In this document: positions 23,862 to 32,615 of the stretch, one piece after another | Position numbering within the stretch: position 1 is the stretch's first letter | Layout of the letters: each line of letters starts with the position of its first letter | Assembly (NCBI GenBank): GCA_012522505.1 | Contig: JAAYKJ010000165.1 | Span: 1-42,918 of the forward strand | Length of the DNA stretch: 42,918 bases | Reading direction: 5' to 3' | Source: Clostridiaceae bacterium | GTDB lineage: Bacteria; Bacillota; Clostridia; DSM-8532 | Notes under the pieces: generated by a model | The model's input: the letters and a program-made list of their open reading frames with translations, nothing else | What the model was told of the DNA's origin: nothing | Databases searched by the model: none | Program-made: the position numbers and the translations under genes

Positions 23862-23947
23862 AATTTTTCACGGATAATGAGAAAATAAGGTTTGAAGCAA
23901 AAAGAAGGGTTCAACCCCTTTAAATATTAAAGACAGAGGTGGGAAAT

Positions 23948-24676
23948 ATGGCCGGTCATTCAAAATGGGCAAACATTAAACGTAAGAAGGAAAAAACCGA
24001 TGCCCAGAAGGGAAAGGTCTTTACAAAGCTAGGAAGAGAAATTGCGGTTGCAGTCCGTTCAGGTGGGCCGGATCCCAACGCGAATTCAAGGCTTAAGGAC
24101 GTTATTGCAAAGGCGAAGGCAAACAATGTTCCGAATGATAATATCCTTCGAAGCATCAAAAAAGCATCCGGAGACTTAGCCAACGACAGCTTTGAGGAGA
24201 TAGTATATGAGGGATATGGCCCGGGTGGTGTTGCTGTAATCGTAGAAACATTAACGGATAACAGAAACCGCACAGCAGGAGATATCCGGCATATTTTCGA
24301 TAAGTTTGGTGGTAATCTGGGAACCAATGGTTGTGTAGCCTTTATGTTTGATAAGAGAGGTCAGTTTATTATCGAAAGAACAAAAGATGTTGACGAGGAT
24401 AAACTGATGATGGTTTCTCTTGAGGCTGGTGCATTGGATGTCATCGAAGAAGAAGAGTATTATGAAGTGATCACCGAACCCGATGATTTTACAAAGGTTT
24501 TAGAAGCTCTGGAGAATGACGAGTACCAGTTTGAAACAGCCGAGATAGCCATGTTGCCTCAAACAACTACCGCTTTGAATAATGAAGAAATGGCTGAAAA
24601 AATGGAAAAACTTCTGGAGAGGCTGGAAGATTTGGATGATGTGCAGAACATCTATCATAACTGGGAACAGGATTAA
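23948..24676 (+). CDS. yebC: YebC/TACO1 family protein
   Basis: The protein (242 aa) starts with the invariant MAGHSKWANIKRKKEKTDAQ. It continues with VFTKLGREIAVAVRSGG, YEGYGPGGVAVIVETLTDNR and NGCVAFMFDKRG. Family members were long annotated as transcription regulators; recent work ties some of them to translation of difficult sequences such as proline runs. The ATG at 23948 follows GAGGTGGG. fabZ begins 27 bases after the stop. Confidence 0.95.
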   Translation: MAGHSKWANIKRKKEKTDAQKGKVFTKLGREIAVAVRSGGPDPNANSRLKDVIAKAKANNVPNDNILRSIKKASGDLANDSFEEIVYEGYGPGGVAVIVETLTDNRNRTAGDIRHIFDKFGGNLGTNGCVAFMFDKRGQFIIERTKDVDEDKLMMVSLEAGALDVIEEEEYYEVITEPDDFTKVLEALENDEYQFETAEIAMLPQTTTALNNEEMAEKMEKLLERLEDLDDVQNIYHNWEQD

Positions 24677-24703
24677 TCATGAGAATACAGGAGAGAAGGA
24701 AAG

Positions 24704-25162
24704 ATGGAAAAGAAGACGCTGGATATTGCTCAAATAAAAGAGATTATTCCGCATCGGTATCCGTTTCTACTGATTGACAAAATTATAGAGATTGAATTGG
24801 AGCCTGTTACACGAGCAGTTGCCATAAAAAACGTAACTGCAAACGAACCATTTTTTCAGGGGCATTTCCCTGATTATCCAATTATGCCCGGCGTACTCGT
24901 AATCGAAGCTCTGGCTCAGACTGCATGTGTGGCCGGGTTGATGATGGAACAAAACAAAGGAAAGCTGCCCCTGTTTACGGGAATTGATGGTCTGAAAATA
25001 AGAAGGCAGGTTGTTCCCGGGGACACATTATTGCTTGAGACTGAATTCGCTGTTTTTCGCCGCGGTGTAGGAAAGGTTAATGTACGGGCTTCGGTAGGTG
25101 GCGAAACTGCAGTAGAAGGGGTTATCAAGTTTGCGATCATGGATCCCAAAGGGAAAGGATGA
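24704..25162 (+). CDS. fabZ: 3-hydroxyacyl-[acyl-carrier-protein] dehydratase FabZ
   Basis: FabZ removes water from 3-hydroxyacyl-ACP in fatty acid elongation. The 152-aa hot-dog-fold protein has IIPHRYPFLLIDKI at the N-terminus. The active site is complete: H54 in FFQGHFPDYPIMPG and E68 in VLVIEALAQTA. It lacks nearby fab genes; its neighbours are yebC and a phosphoesterase. The stop overlaps the next start (ATGA). Confidence 0.95.
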   Translation: MEKKTLDIAQIKEIIPHRYPFLLIDKIIEIELEPVTRAVAIKNVTANEPFFQGHFPDYPIMPGVLVIEALAQTACVAGLMMEQNKGKLPLFTGIDGLKIRRQVVPGDTLLLETEFAVFRRGVGKVNVRASVGGETAVEGVIKFAIMDPKGKG

Positions 25163-25869
25163 AAATGCGCGTATTTGCCATATCTGATTTACATCTGGCT
25201 TTGGCTGAAGACAAACCGATGGATATCTTCGGGCTGGAATGGAAGAACTATATGCAGCGTATCCAGGAAAACTGGCAGCAGGTTGTTTCAGAGGAAGATC
25301 TGGTTTTGTTGCCCGGAGATATATCATGGGCCACATGTCTTGACAATGCAGGCCCTGATTTTCAATATATTGAACAGCTTCCCGGAAAGAAGATCATTAC
25401 AAAAGGAAACCATGATTATTGGTGGACAACCAGAAATAAGCTTCTAAATTATCTGGAAAGGGAAAATCTAAAGCGTATTTCCTTCCTTCAAAACGATGCC
25501 TGTTTGTTTAACGGTGTTGCTATCGTTGGAAGCCGAGGCTGGAAAAGTCCTAAAGATGAGGGCTTCAGCAAACAGGATGAAAAAATTTATCTAAGGGAGC
25601 TGGAGCGACTAAGGCTTTCTTTGAATTCAACCATTGGGTTTGATGGCGTTATTATTGCCATGCTGCATTATCCGCCTTTCACTTCTGATGGGAAACCAAC
25701 AGGGTTTGTAGAAATTCTAAGCGAATACCATGTCGATATTTGTATATATGGCCATTTGCACGGAAAGAAATGTAATTATGCGACAGAAGGGGAAGTGGAA
25801 GGGATTCGGTACCATTTGGTTTCTGCCGATTACTTAAAATTTATACCTAAACAGTTGGGCGAATGGTGA
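25159..25869 (+). CDS. Calcineurin-like metallophosphoesterase
   Basis: The protein (236 aa) has all metal-ligand blocks of the family: AISDLHLA, LLPGDISWA, TKGNHDYWW, AMLHYPP and YGHLHGKK. It has no signal peptide or membrane segment, so it is cytoplasmic. The substrate is unknown. The ATG at 25159 overlaps the fabZ stop, suggesting translational coupling; a second ATG two codons later is also possible. Confidence 0.9.
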   Translation: MKMRVFAISDLHLALAEDKPMDIFGLEWKNYMQRIQENWQQVVSEEDLVLLPGDISWATCLDNAGPDFQYIEQLPGKKIITKGNHDYWWTTRNKLLNYLERENLKRISFLQNDACLFNGVAIVGSRGWKSPKDEGFSKQDEKIYLRELERLRLSLNSTIGFDGVIIAMLHYPPFTSDGKPTGFVEILSEYHVDICIYGHLHGKKCNYATEGEVEGIRYHLVSADYLKFIPKQLGEW

Positions 25870-25905
25870 CAGGGCCGCCCGGAGAGAGGAATTGAGGTGG
25901 TAAAC

Positions 25906-27558
25906 GTGGCACACCAGGCTTTATACAGAAAATACAGGCCACTGAACTTCGACGATGTCGTCGAACAAGCACATGTAGTGAATACCTTAAGAAATATTGT
26001 CCTATCTGGGAAAATAGCGCACGCTTATCTTTTCAGCGGAACACGCGCCACCGGAAAAACAACCATGGCGAAAATATTCGCCCGTGCGGTAAATTGTCTT
26101 CAACCGATCAATGGAAACCCCTGTAATACATGCACGGTATGTCATGGAATTCTTGATGGAACAGTACTGGATGTCATCGAAATCGATGCGGCATCCAACA
26201 ACAGTGTCGACAATGTGCGTGGTATTATCGATGAAGTGGGGTATACACCAACACAGGCACGCATAAAGGTATATATTATCGATGAAGTACACATGCTTTC
26301 CACGGGTGCATTCAATGCGCTTTTGAAAACATTGGAGGAACCCCCGAAGCATGTCATGTTCATACTGGCGACAACCGAGCCGCACAAGCTTCCCGCGACG
26401 GTACTGTCCAGATGCCAGCGTTTCGATTTCAGGCGTATATCTGTCGGCGGCATTGTACAAAGATTAATGAAAATAGCGGAAGAAGCCGGCGTTAATCTAA
26501 CGCAGGATGCCCTTGAATTCATCGGTTCTCTTGCGGAAGGAGCACTAAGGGATGGTATCAGTATTCTTGATCAATGCATTGCCACCGGGAAAAACCCGCT
26601 GGTTCTGGAAGATATTCATGAAATTGTTGGCATAGCGCCCAATAAGCTCATTCTTGATACAGCAGACTTCCTGATTGAACGGAACGGGAAAGCGGCAGTA
26701 GAGGCCATAGACCTTCTTATCACAGACGGTAAGGATCCAGGCCAGTTCCTTCAGGGTTTGGTTCAACTGTTTCGGGATATACTTGTTTATCAAACGGTTA
26801 ACAGCCTTGATCCATTGCATTCAATGTCTGGCGAGGACAGAATGCGGATACCCGCTTTGGCCAGTAAAACGTCGCCAGCAGAAGCCTTGGCGGTGGTAAG
26901 AGAATTGTCAGAGCTGGAAGCAGGTATACGCTGGAGCTCAAGCCCAAGAATACTGCTGGAAATGACATTCCTGCGCATTTGCACAAGGGAAATCACCAGA
27001 GATAAAGACGACCTTTCATATAAGCTTAATCTTCTTGAAGAAAGAATTCGAAAGCTGGAGCAGGGTATACCTGTTAGGAATGCCGATGCCAGCTTTGAAC
27101 GGGTTGCTGTGAAAACCAACGAAAGCACCCCGGAACTGAAACCAGCCGATAAAGAAAAAAGAACGGTAAGACCGGTAAATAAGACCGGACCGGAAAAAAC
27201 CCAACTCCTCAATGCAAAGGACTTTGAAAAATGGGACGATGTAATGGCAGATCTCAAAAAAGGCGGACATATGGTTATCTTAAGCTACCTGTTCGATTCA
27301 AGGGCGGTTTGGAAAGATGAAAACACCATATGGATCATTTTGCCTGAGGGAGATGTGCATAAAGAACAACTCTTGAATAAAAGCAGGAGTATTGACATCA
27401 TCACCGACGTCATCCGACAATGCACCGGGAAAAAACTGAAAGTAGAACTGTATAAAACCGGCACAAAAGAAAAAACACAGCCTGAAGATGAAATCCAGGA
27501 AAGAATCCTTAATTTCGCAAAGAAGACTGGTCTGGAAGTCGACATTGTGGATAGTTGA
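25906..27558 (+). CDS. dnaX: DNA polymerase III subunit gamma/tau
   Basis: DnaX (550 aa) is the AAA+ clamp-loader subunit of the replicase. A GTG at 25906 after GAGGTGG gives the usual N-terminus MAHQALYRKYRP. Walker A is SGTRATGKTTMAK, where many relatives have GPRGTGKT. The zinc knuckle has cysteines in NCLQPINGNPCNTCTVC; DEVHMLSTGAFNALLKTLEE is Walker B and sensor region; LSRCQRFDF follows. The C-terminal part (from about residue 365) has a charged linker and a terminal domain of the tau type. In most Firmicutes ybaB and recR come next; here a 650-base gap and rho follow instead. Confidence 0.95.
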   Translation: MAHQALYRKYRPLNFDDVVEQAHVVNTLRNIVLSGKIAHAYLFSGTRATGKTTMAKIFARAVNCLQPINGNPCNTCTVCHGILDGTVLDVIEIDAASNNSVDNVRGIIDEVGYTPTQARIKVYIIDEVHMLSTGAFNALLKTLEEPPKHVMFILATTEPHKLPATVLSRCQRFDFRRISVGGIVQRLMKIAEEAGVNLTQDALEFIGSLAEGALRDGISILDQCIATGKNPLVLEDIHEIVGIAPNKLILDTADFLIERNGKAAVEAIDLLITDGKDPGQFLQGLVQLFRDILVYQTVNSLDPLHSMSGEDRMRIPALASKTSPAEALAVVRELSELEAGIRWSSSPRILLEMTFLRICTREITRDKDDLSYKLNLLEERIRKLEQGIPVRNADASFERVAVKTNESTPELKPADKEKRTVRPVNKTGPEKTQLLNAKDFEKWDDVMADLKKGGHMVILSYLFDSRAVWKDENTIWIILPEGDVHKEQLLNKSRSIDIITDVIRQCTGKKLKVELYKTGTKEKTQPEDEIQERILNFAKKTGLEVDIVDS

Positions 27559-27657
27559 TGTAAGGAATCAGGACGCTAAAATTAGTCAGGCAAATCAGTG
27601 GTTAACATGCAGGTTGCAGGGAAACAGTAAAAAACAGTAAAAACTTCCCGGAAGGTC

Positions 27658-27687
27658 TTGACAGCGGCATAGATTAGCTGATATAGT
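27658..27687 (+). promoter_or_regulatory. Sigma-A promoter in the dnaX-rho gap
   Basis: A perfect TTGACA at 27658-27663, 18 bases, then TATAGT at 27682-27687. The nearest downstream gene on this strand is rho. Confidence 0.6.
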
Positions 27688-27980
27688 AAAAATACCAAAA
27701 ATCTACGGATCAGCTATTTCCCGAGGATGTATCTTCTTTGGTTTTTCAGTCCAGAATAACAGGTGAATCCACCTAAACGGATTTTAGTTGCTTCTGAATT
27801 CCTGAAATCATAGATACTACCCAGATAATATATAAAATCATAAGGAATATTGTTTCATGCTAATATCCCGCATTGCCAATAAACGAAACACATGGAAAAA
27901 TACAGGAGCTTATTGTGAAGCCATTTTAGATCAAGGGGTTTATTTTTAGATGTAAAAAAATTAGGGGAAATAATACATTG

Positions 27981-27999
27981 CTATTCACAAATGTGATAG
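27981..27999. promoter_or_regulatory. Operator-like palindrome upstream of rho
   Basis: CTATTCACA-A-ATGTGATAG is a 19-base near-palindrome (only the fifth position of each arm mismatches). TAATAT follows at 28004-28009, so it could overlap a second promoter. The binding protein is unknown. Confidence 0.35.
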
Positions 28000-28207
28000 T
28001 TTCTAATATGATCAAATATAGAAGGAAATAATAATGCATGTCTTGAATATGCAGCAAGCTGAAAGCCTACAGAAAGAATTAAATACAGAAAGAATTCCGG
28101 GAATCTGGTGAGTCGGGTTTCCAGTAATGTTGCAAAAATAATGAATTGGTCTGGTAAAAACACCAATCAGATATATTTCAATTGAAAATAAAATAAGGCG
28201 GTGTATC

Positions 28208-30115
28208 ATGGAAGACAGAACGAAACTGCAAGGCAAGAGCCTGGAAGATTTAAGGTATATTGCCAAAGTAATGGGGATAAAAAGCATTACCCGTTACAGA
28301 AAGCAGGAATTAGTTGAAAAAATCTTGTCTGTTGGGGAGGATCCTGAACAGATAAGTCAGCCTGTGCAGAATACTGTACAAAGAAGACCAGGGCGACCAA
28401 GAAAAGTTAAAGAGGCTGCAAATTATGAAGCGGGCACAAGCGAAGAAAAGCAGACGATAGAGAGCGAGCCCGTTCCAGAACAAAAATCTGAAGGACCACC
28501 CAAACAAGAATTTCGAAGCCCCATATACAGAGAGCCTGAAATCAGAAAGGCTGTACGGCGTGGAAGGCCCCCGGCGCAGGGTCATCATGCCTCGCAGAGC
28601 CGACAGGAGACAGCTCAGAAAACCCAGGAACAGGTGGAAGCCCTGGCTCAGGATAGCAAGCAGGAAGCACCAGTATCCGTCGACACAAAGGAAGTGATGG
28701 CTCCAACTGTTGCACAGGAAACGATGGTTCCAGCTGCCGCACAGGAAGAGGTGGCTCCAACTGTCACACAGGAAACACCGGTCCCAGCCGCTATACAGGA
28801 GGAAACGGTTTCTATACAGCAACCCAAAAAAGAGAGCGTTCCACCGGATGATAACGAAAACAACATCGAAGAGAGAGAGCCCTCTGCTGAAAGAACTGAC
28901 ACCACGAGGGATTACCGGGATAACAACAACCGGACAGGATATAATAAAGACCTGTCACGTCTTGAAAGTGATGAGCCTGTCAGTGGTATTCTCGAAGTTT
29001 TACCCGATGGCTATGGGTTTTTAAGGGGTCACAATTATCTGTCAGGGCCTCGTGATATCTATGTATCTCCTTCACAAATCAGACGTTTCAACCTGAAAAC
29101 AGGGGATAAGATTGTTGGAAAGGGAAGGATACAGAAGGAAGGGGAAAAGTTCCAGGCACTTCTGTATGTCTTATCTGTTAATGGCGAATCACCCGATATG
29201 GCCCAGCGGCGCAAACCCTTCGAACAACTAACACCCATTTTTCCGGACAAGCGGATAACGCTTGAAACAGAACCAAAAGAATTGTCCCCGCGACTAATCG
29301 ATTTAATTGCTCCTATCGGCAAGGGCCAGAGAGGACTGATCGTATCACCTCCAAAAGCAGGGAAAACCATCCTTTTGAAGAAGATAGCCAATGCCATTAC
29401 TCAAAAATATAATGATATAGAGCTAATCGTACTGTTGATCGATGAACGGCCTGAAGAAGTAACCGACATGCAGCGATCCATCAGGGGAGATGTTATTTAC
29501 AGCACCTTCGACGAATTACCGGAACATCACATCAAGGTGGCTGAGATGGTGTTGGAAAGAGCACAGCGTCTTGTAGAGCAAAAAAAGGATGTGGTCATTC
29601 TTCTTGACAGTATCACCCGTCTTGCAAGGGCATATAACCTTACGATCCCACCTACGGGAAGGACACTGTCAGGCGGTCTTGATCCGGGAGCATTGCATAA
29701 ACCCAAGCGTTTCTTTGGTTCTGCCAGAAACATTGAATTCGGAGGCAGCCTTACGATCATTGCCACAGCGCTGATCGATACCGGTAGCCGAATGGATGAT
29801 GTAATCTATGAAGAGTTTAAGGGAACAGGGAATATGGAATTGCATCTTGACAGAAAATTGTCTGAAAAGCGTATCTTCCCAGCACTCGACATAAATCGTT
29901 CGGGCACCCGGCGTGAGGAACTTCTGCTGAGCCAGCGTGAGCTTGAAGCCATTTGGGCTATCCGTAAGGCCATGAGCAACATGGGCACCGCCGAAGTAAC
30001 GGAAATGATTGTCAATCGCCTGGTACAGACAAAAACGAACGAAGAATTTGTTAATAGCATTAATTTGGCATTTGTTCAAAAGGATAAGAATAGTTACGAT
30101 TCCATATATAAATAA
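28208..30115 (+). CDS. rho: Transcription termination factor Rho with long disordered insertion
   Basis: Rho is a hexameric RNA helicase that ends transcription. Domains: Rho N-terminal SAP-like part (residues 1-45, [14 protein letters not shown]); a low-complexity insertion of about 210 residues rich in E, Q, P, T and A; the cold-shock-like RNA-binding domain (from about 259, [15 protein letters not shown]); and the ATPase, with Walker [14 protein letters not shown] near 380-391 and Walker [15 protein letters not shown] near 462-475. The bicyclomycin/Q-loop region [20 protein letters not shown] and [13 protein letters not shown] are conserved. At 635 aa it is about 210 longer than E. coli Rho. 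The insertion holds imperfect repeats of the type [17 protein letters not shown]. Comparable insertions in other clostridial Rho proteins are N-rich; one was reported to be prion-like. Confidence 0.96.
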   Translation: MEDRTKLQGKSLEDLRYIAKVMGIKSITRYRKQELVEKILSVGEDPEQISQPVQNTVQRRPGRPRKVKEAANYEAGTSEEKQTIESEPVPEQKSEGPPKQEFRSPIYREPEIRKAVRRGRPPAQGHHASQSRQETAQKTQEQVEALAQDSKQEAPVSVDTKEVMAPTVAQETMVPAAAQEEVAPTVTQETPVPAAIQEETVSIQQPKKESVPPDDNENNIEEREPSAERTDTTRDYRDNNNRTGYNKDLSRLESDEPVSGILEVLPDGYGFLRGHNYLSGPRDIYVSPSQIRRFNLKTGDKIVGKGRIQKEGEKFQALLYVLSVNGESPDMAQRRKPFEQLTPIFPDKRITLETEPKELSPRLIDLIAPIGKGQRGLIVSPPKAGKTILLKKIANAITQKYNDIELIVLLIDERPEEVTDMQRSIRGDVIYSTFDELPEHHIKVAEMVLERAQRLVEQKKDVVILLDSITRLARAYNLTIPPTGRTLSGGLDPGALHKPKRFFGSARNIEFGGSLTIIATALIDTGSRMDDVIYEEFKGTGNMELHLDRKLSEKRIFPALDINRSGTRREELLLSQRELEAIWAIRKAMSNMGTAEVTEMIVNRLVQTKTNEEFVNSINLAFVQKDKNSYDSIYK

Positions 30116-30224
30116 ACAGAAGTCAAATTGGATTTCCTTCGGTTCCGTATGCTTCCTCGGATAGACTGGTTCAGTCTTGTGCATACTAAATATATCAATA
30201 CAAATGGCGGAAAGAGGGATGTAA

Positions 30225-30440
30225 ATGGCGGAGAAACCAGGGAAAGACAATACCACCATGAACGAAATTGCAGATGTACTTTTGGATCCCGATTCGGTGC
30301 AGAGAAAAAACGCATTCAGTAATGAAGCCCAATTCAGGGGAATGAACAACAGATATCAAGCAGAAGAAGAGGAGCGTCAGTCAGGCCGGCATAGAGAAAA
30401 TCTGGCATTTCAAGAGTGGACAGCGAAATACCATCAATAG
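30225..30440 (+). CDS. Small hypothetical protein (71 aa) behind rho
   Basis: The ATG at 30225 follows AAAGAGGG. The protein is hydrophilic and probably helical (NEIADVLLDPDSVQRKNAF, then YQAEEEERQSGRHRE), with no cysteine, signal peptide or membrane segment. It lies 110 bases after rho in the same direction, directly before a strong terminator, so it is likely cotranscribed. I do not recognise a family. Confidence 0.55.
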   Translation: MAEKPGKDNTTMNEIADVLLDPDSVQRKNAFSNEAQFRGMNNRYQAEEEERQSGRHRENLAFQEWTAKYHQ

Positions 30441-30449
30441 ATCAAAACG

Positions 30450-30484
30450 GGGTTGGCAAGTTGCTTGCCAGCCCTGTTATTTTT
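30450..30484 (+). terminator. Rho-independent terminator of the rho unit
   Basis: GGGTTGGCAAG, loop TTG, CTTGCCAGCCC: an 11-bp stem with one G-U, followed by TGTTATTTTT. Confidence 0.85.
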
Positions 30485-30487
30485 GGT

Positions 30488-30515
30488 GTGCGCGTCCAGT
30501 GAAGCTGGAATCGCA
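30488..30515. repeat. Small double-stem hairpin
   Basis: GTGCG...CGCAC encloses TCCAG-TGAAG-CTGGA. It lies between two terminator hairpins and has no T-run. Confidence 0.3.
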
Positions 30516-30577
30516 CTTGTCTTAATAGACCGCTGAAAAGGCTGGCAGTTGCCAATCACCGGCCGATGGCTGAAGGG

Positions 30578-30614
30578 AAGGGCGGGTAGCAAACTTCGTT
30601 TGCTGCCCGCCCTT
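30578..30614. terminator. Long convergent hairpin, probable terminator for the calcium-binding protein gene
   Basis: AAGGGCGGGTAGCAAAC and GTTTGCTGCCCGCCCTT form a 17-bp stem (one G-U) with a 3-base loop. It is located 60 bases beyond the end of the minus-strand gene at 30674. The T-runs are short on both strands, so it may act mainly as a 3' stabiliser. Confidence 0.55.
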
Positions 30615-30673
30615 TCAACCAGGAACGCCATCACAGATGATTCAGCCCGTTTGACAATAATTCTTGAACACGA

Positions 30674-31714
30674 TCATATGGAAAGATCCACATGCTGGAT
30701 GGTTCCGGCAGAACCGTTTTCAAATAGAAATATGCCGGATTGCCGGATTTGCCCCAGAGTATTATTGGTATTGTCCTTCAGTGTGAACGGTGTTTCCACA
30801 TGTCCCAGATAGATCGCTCCAACACCAACCTCACCAATTGCCAGGAGTTTGGGCTCACCATCATCCTCGCGAATCCAAATAGAGAGGTTTTGATAAACAG
30901 CGTCGTTTTCATCAATCCATCCGTTGTTATCCTCGTCATAGGCAGCTAATTCCATAAATCCATTTCCCAATGAGGGGCCGAACAATTCAGAACCATCATC
31001 CACTACACCATTACCATTTTTGTCCAGAGCAAGAAACCCGCTACCGGAGTTTGTGAAGGCGATTTTGTCCATTATTCCGTCGTTGTTCAGATCAAATTCA
31101 TAACTTTTGCTGCCGAGAGAGGCACCTGAACCCTTCAGATTGATCACCAGAGGATCAACCAGGGCATCTCCAGCCTTAAATGTAATACTTGTACTTGAGG
31201 CAAAGGACCTGCTCATGCTTAGATTCAGGTTCAGCTTAATTTCACGCCCATCCTGTGTTTTAACGATGCCTTCGGTTTTGAATGACATACTCTCCTGTTC
31301 AATAATGGTTTCGGAATAGTGGTATGAGATTCCGAAACCCTGCATTCTACGGGCAACAGGCTTGGACTGGGGATGATACCCCGCAGACTGCAGTTTCTTC
31401 AGTTGATTAATTTCTTTTGGTATCACAAATTTTATTCTTTTTCCTGTAAGTACATAAATGAAATCCGATAAGAGCTTCAGTTTATTCCTGTCCTCCTCAG
31501 GCAGTTCAAACTGAGATGGCTCGATCGCATTCGTTTCCTGGATCTTTTCGGCAAGCTGTTTGCCTTTATCAGACAGATCAACAAAAACCCAGGGCTTTGC
31601 TTCTTCATTTGTTTGTTGTGGATTGCCCCAAACCCGCAGTTGTTCGACAGAATGCTGCCACCTTGCAGAATTGGAGGCAGCTTCCATTTGAATGAAAGAT
31701 TCACTGATTCTCAT
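30674..31714 (-). CDS. Calcium-binding protein related to the non-repeat module of RTX/hemolysin-type proteins
   Basis: The ATG at 31714 lies behind AAGGAGG (346 aa). Residues about 205-300 contain three EF-hand-like calcium loops in a typical order: DLNNDGIMDKIAF, then LALDKNGNGVVDDGSELFG, then AAYDEDNNGWIDENDAVY and LSIWIREDDGEP. This D/N-rich block with ELFG is found in many large RTX or hemolysin-type calcium-binding proteins, where it accompanies nonapeptide repeats. Here there are no such repeats, and no signal peptide or anchor. The N-terminal 200 residues are unrecognised. It stands alone on the minus strand, divergent from the UDG gene. Function unknown; export would need a non-classical route. 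Confidence 0.75.
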   Translation of the reverse strand: MRISESFIQMEAASNSARWQHSVEQLRVWGNPQQTNEEAKPWVFVDLSDKGKQLAEKIQETNAIEPSQFELPEEDRNKLKLLSDFIYVLTGKRIKFVIPKEINQLKKLQSAGYHPQSKPVARRMQGFGISYHYSETIIEQESMSFKTEGIVKTQDGREIKLNLNLSMSRSFASSTSITFKAGDALVDPLVINLKGSGASLGSKSYEFDLNNDGIMDKIAFTNSGSGFLALDKNGNGVVDDGSELFGPSLGNGFMELAAYDEDNNGWIDENDAVYQNLSIWIREDDGEPKLLAIGEVGVGAIYLGHVETPFTLKDNTNNTLGQIRQSGIFLFENGSAGTIQHVDLSI

Positions 31715-31917
31715 TTTTTTGCCTCCTTGCAAAAATATTCATCCGTGATGGAATGATCCTCTTAATGATCTTATCGGAAAATTGCTATAAGAATGTTAGA
31801 TTCTACAGTGACAAGATAGAAGGTGAAGGTGTAAAAACTTGTGATGACGCCTTCTCAGCGTTCCTGTTTTATGATAGGATCGTTATGAAGGGAATAGGCC
31901 AAAAAGAAGGAGAACAA

Positions 31918-32496
31918 ATGAAGGATCAAGTACAATGGGATAGCTTTGTTCATTCCTGTCGGAATTGTGAGCGTTGTGAGCTGGCAAAAACAAGGACAAA
32001 CGTAGTTATTGGAAGAGGCACAAATCTGAGCGCACCGGTTATGCTTGTTGGTGAGGGCCCCGGTCAGCAGGAGGATCTTACCGGAGAGGCATTTGTCGGT
32101 AGAGCCGGTAAGCAATTGGATCATCTGTTGAATGCATTGATGTTCGATCCGGAAGATTACTACATCTGCAACATTGTTAAATGCCGTCCGCCGAAAAACC
32201 GCGTGCCCTTAGGCGAGGAAGCCCATGCCTGCCTTCCGTGGCTCAGGTATCAGGTGAAATATATAAAGCCTGCTATTTTGGTATGTCTCGGTTCCACCGC
32301 CCTCAAGTATCTTGTTGGTGATGATGTCCGGATCACACGCATAAGAGGCACCTGGCTCGACAGACCCGGCTTTTTCCGGATTATGCCCACATACCATCCT
32401 TCGGCTGTGCTAAGAGACCCGACAAAAAGAGAAGAAATGTTCCTCGATATGAAAAAAGTAAGGGAATATTTGCAGACATTGCGGCAACAACCCTGA
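31918..32496 (+). CDS. Uracil-DNA glycosylase, family 4 (4Fe-4S type)
   Basis: The enzyme removes uracil from DNA. The ATG at 31918 follows AAGGAGAA; the open frame upstream of it is not protein-like. The protein (192 aa) has the family 4 motifs VGEGPGQQEDLTGEAFVGRA and MPTYHPSAVLRDP. Four cysteines for the iron-sulfur cluster are in CRNCERC-type spacing at the N-terminus, in NIVKCRPP and in AHACLPW. It is divergent from the calcium-binding protein gene, with about 200 bases between, and precedes the desulfurase-family gene. Confidence 0.93.
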   Translation: MKDQVQWDSFVHSCRNCERCELAKTRTNVVIGRGTNLSAPVMLVGEGPGQQEDLTGEAFVGRAGKQLDHLLNALMFDPEDYYICNIVKCRPPKNRVPLGEEAHACLPWLRYQVKYIKPAILVCLGSTALKYLVGDDVRITRIRGTWLDRPGFFRIMPTYHPSAVLRDPTKREEMFLDMKKVREYLQTLRQQP

Positions 32497-32615
32497 AGCT
32501 GGACATCCATGCCAAAGTCAACCCAACCCCTGATATAAACATAATAGTCTGCCAAGTTCAGAAAAACGCATTCCTGTCATAAAATAAAGTATCCTACGTT
32601 TAGAGGGGTACTTTC

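Larger units (their letters stand above)
27559..28207. other. Gene-free region: long leader upstream of rho
   Basis: No supportable gene. It holds a strong promoter at 27658-27687, a palindrome at 27981-27999 and a pair of small inverted repeats near the rho start (TTGGT/ACCAA around 28145-28165). If the promoter serves rho, the leader is about 515 bases, long enough for autoregulation. Confidence 0.55.

Noticed and set aside
28050-28140. Partial resemblance to a cobalamin riboswitch core (GGGAATCTGGTG followed by TCC-like and TTGCAA bases)
   Set aside because: The invariant B12-box region (CCCGCNACTGT) and the 3' conserved parts are missing, and rho is not a known B12-controlled gene. Treated as chance similarity.
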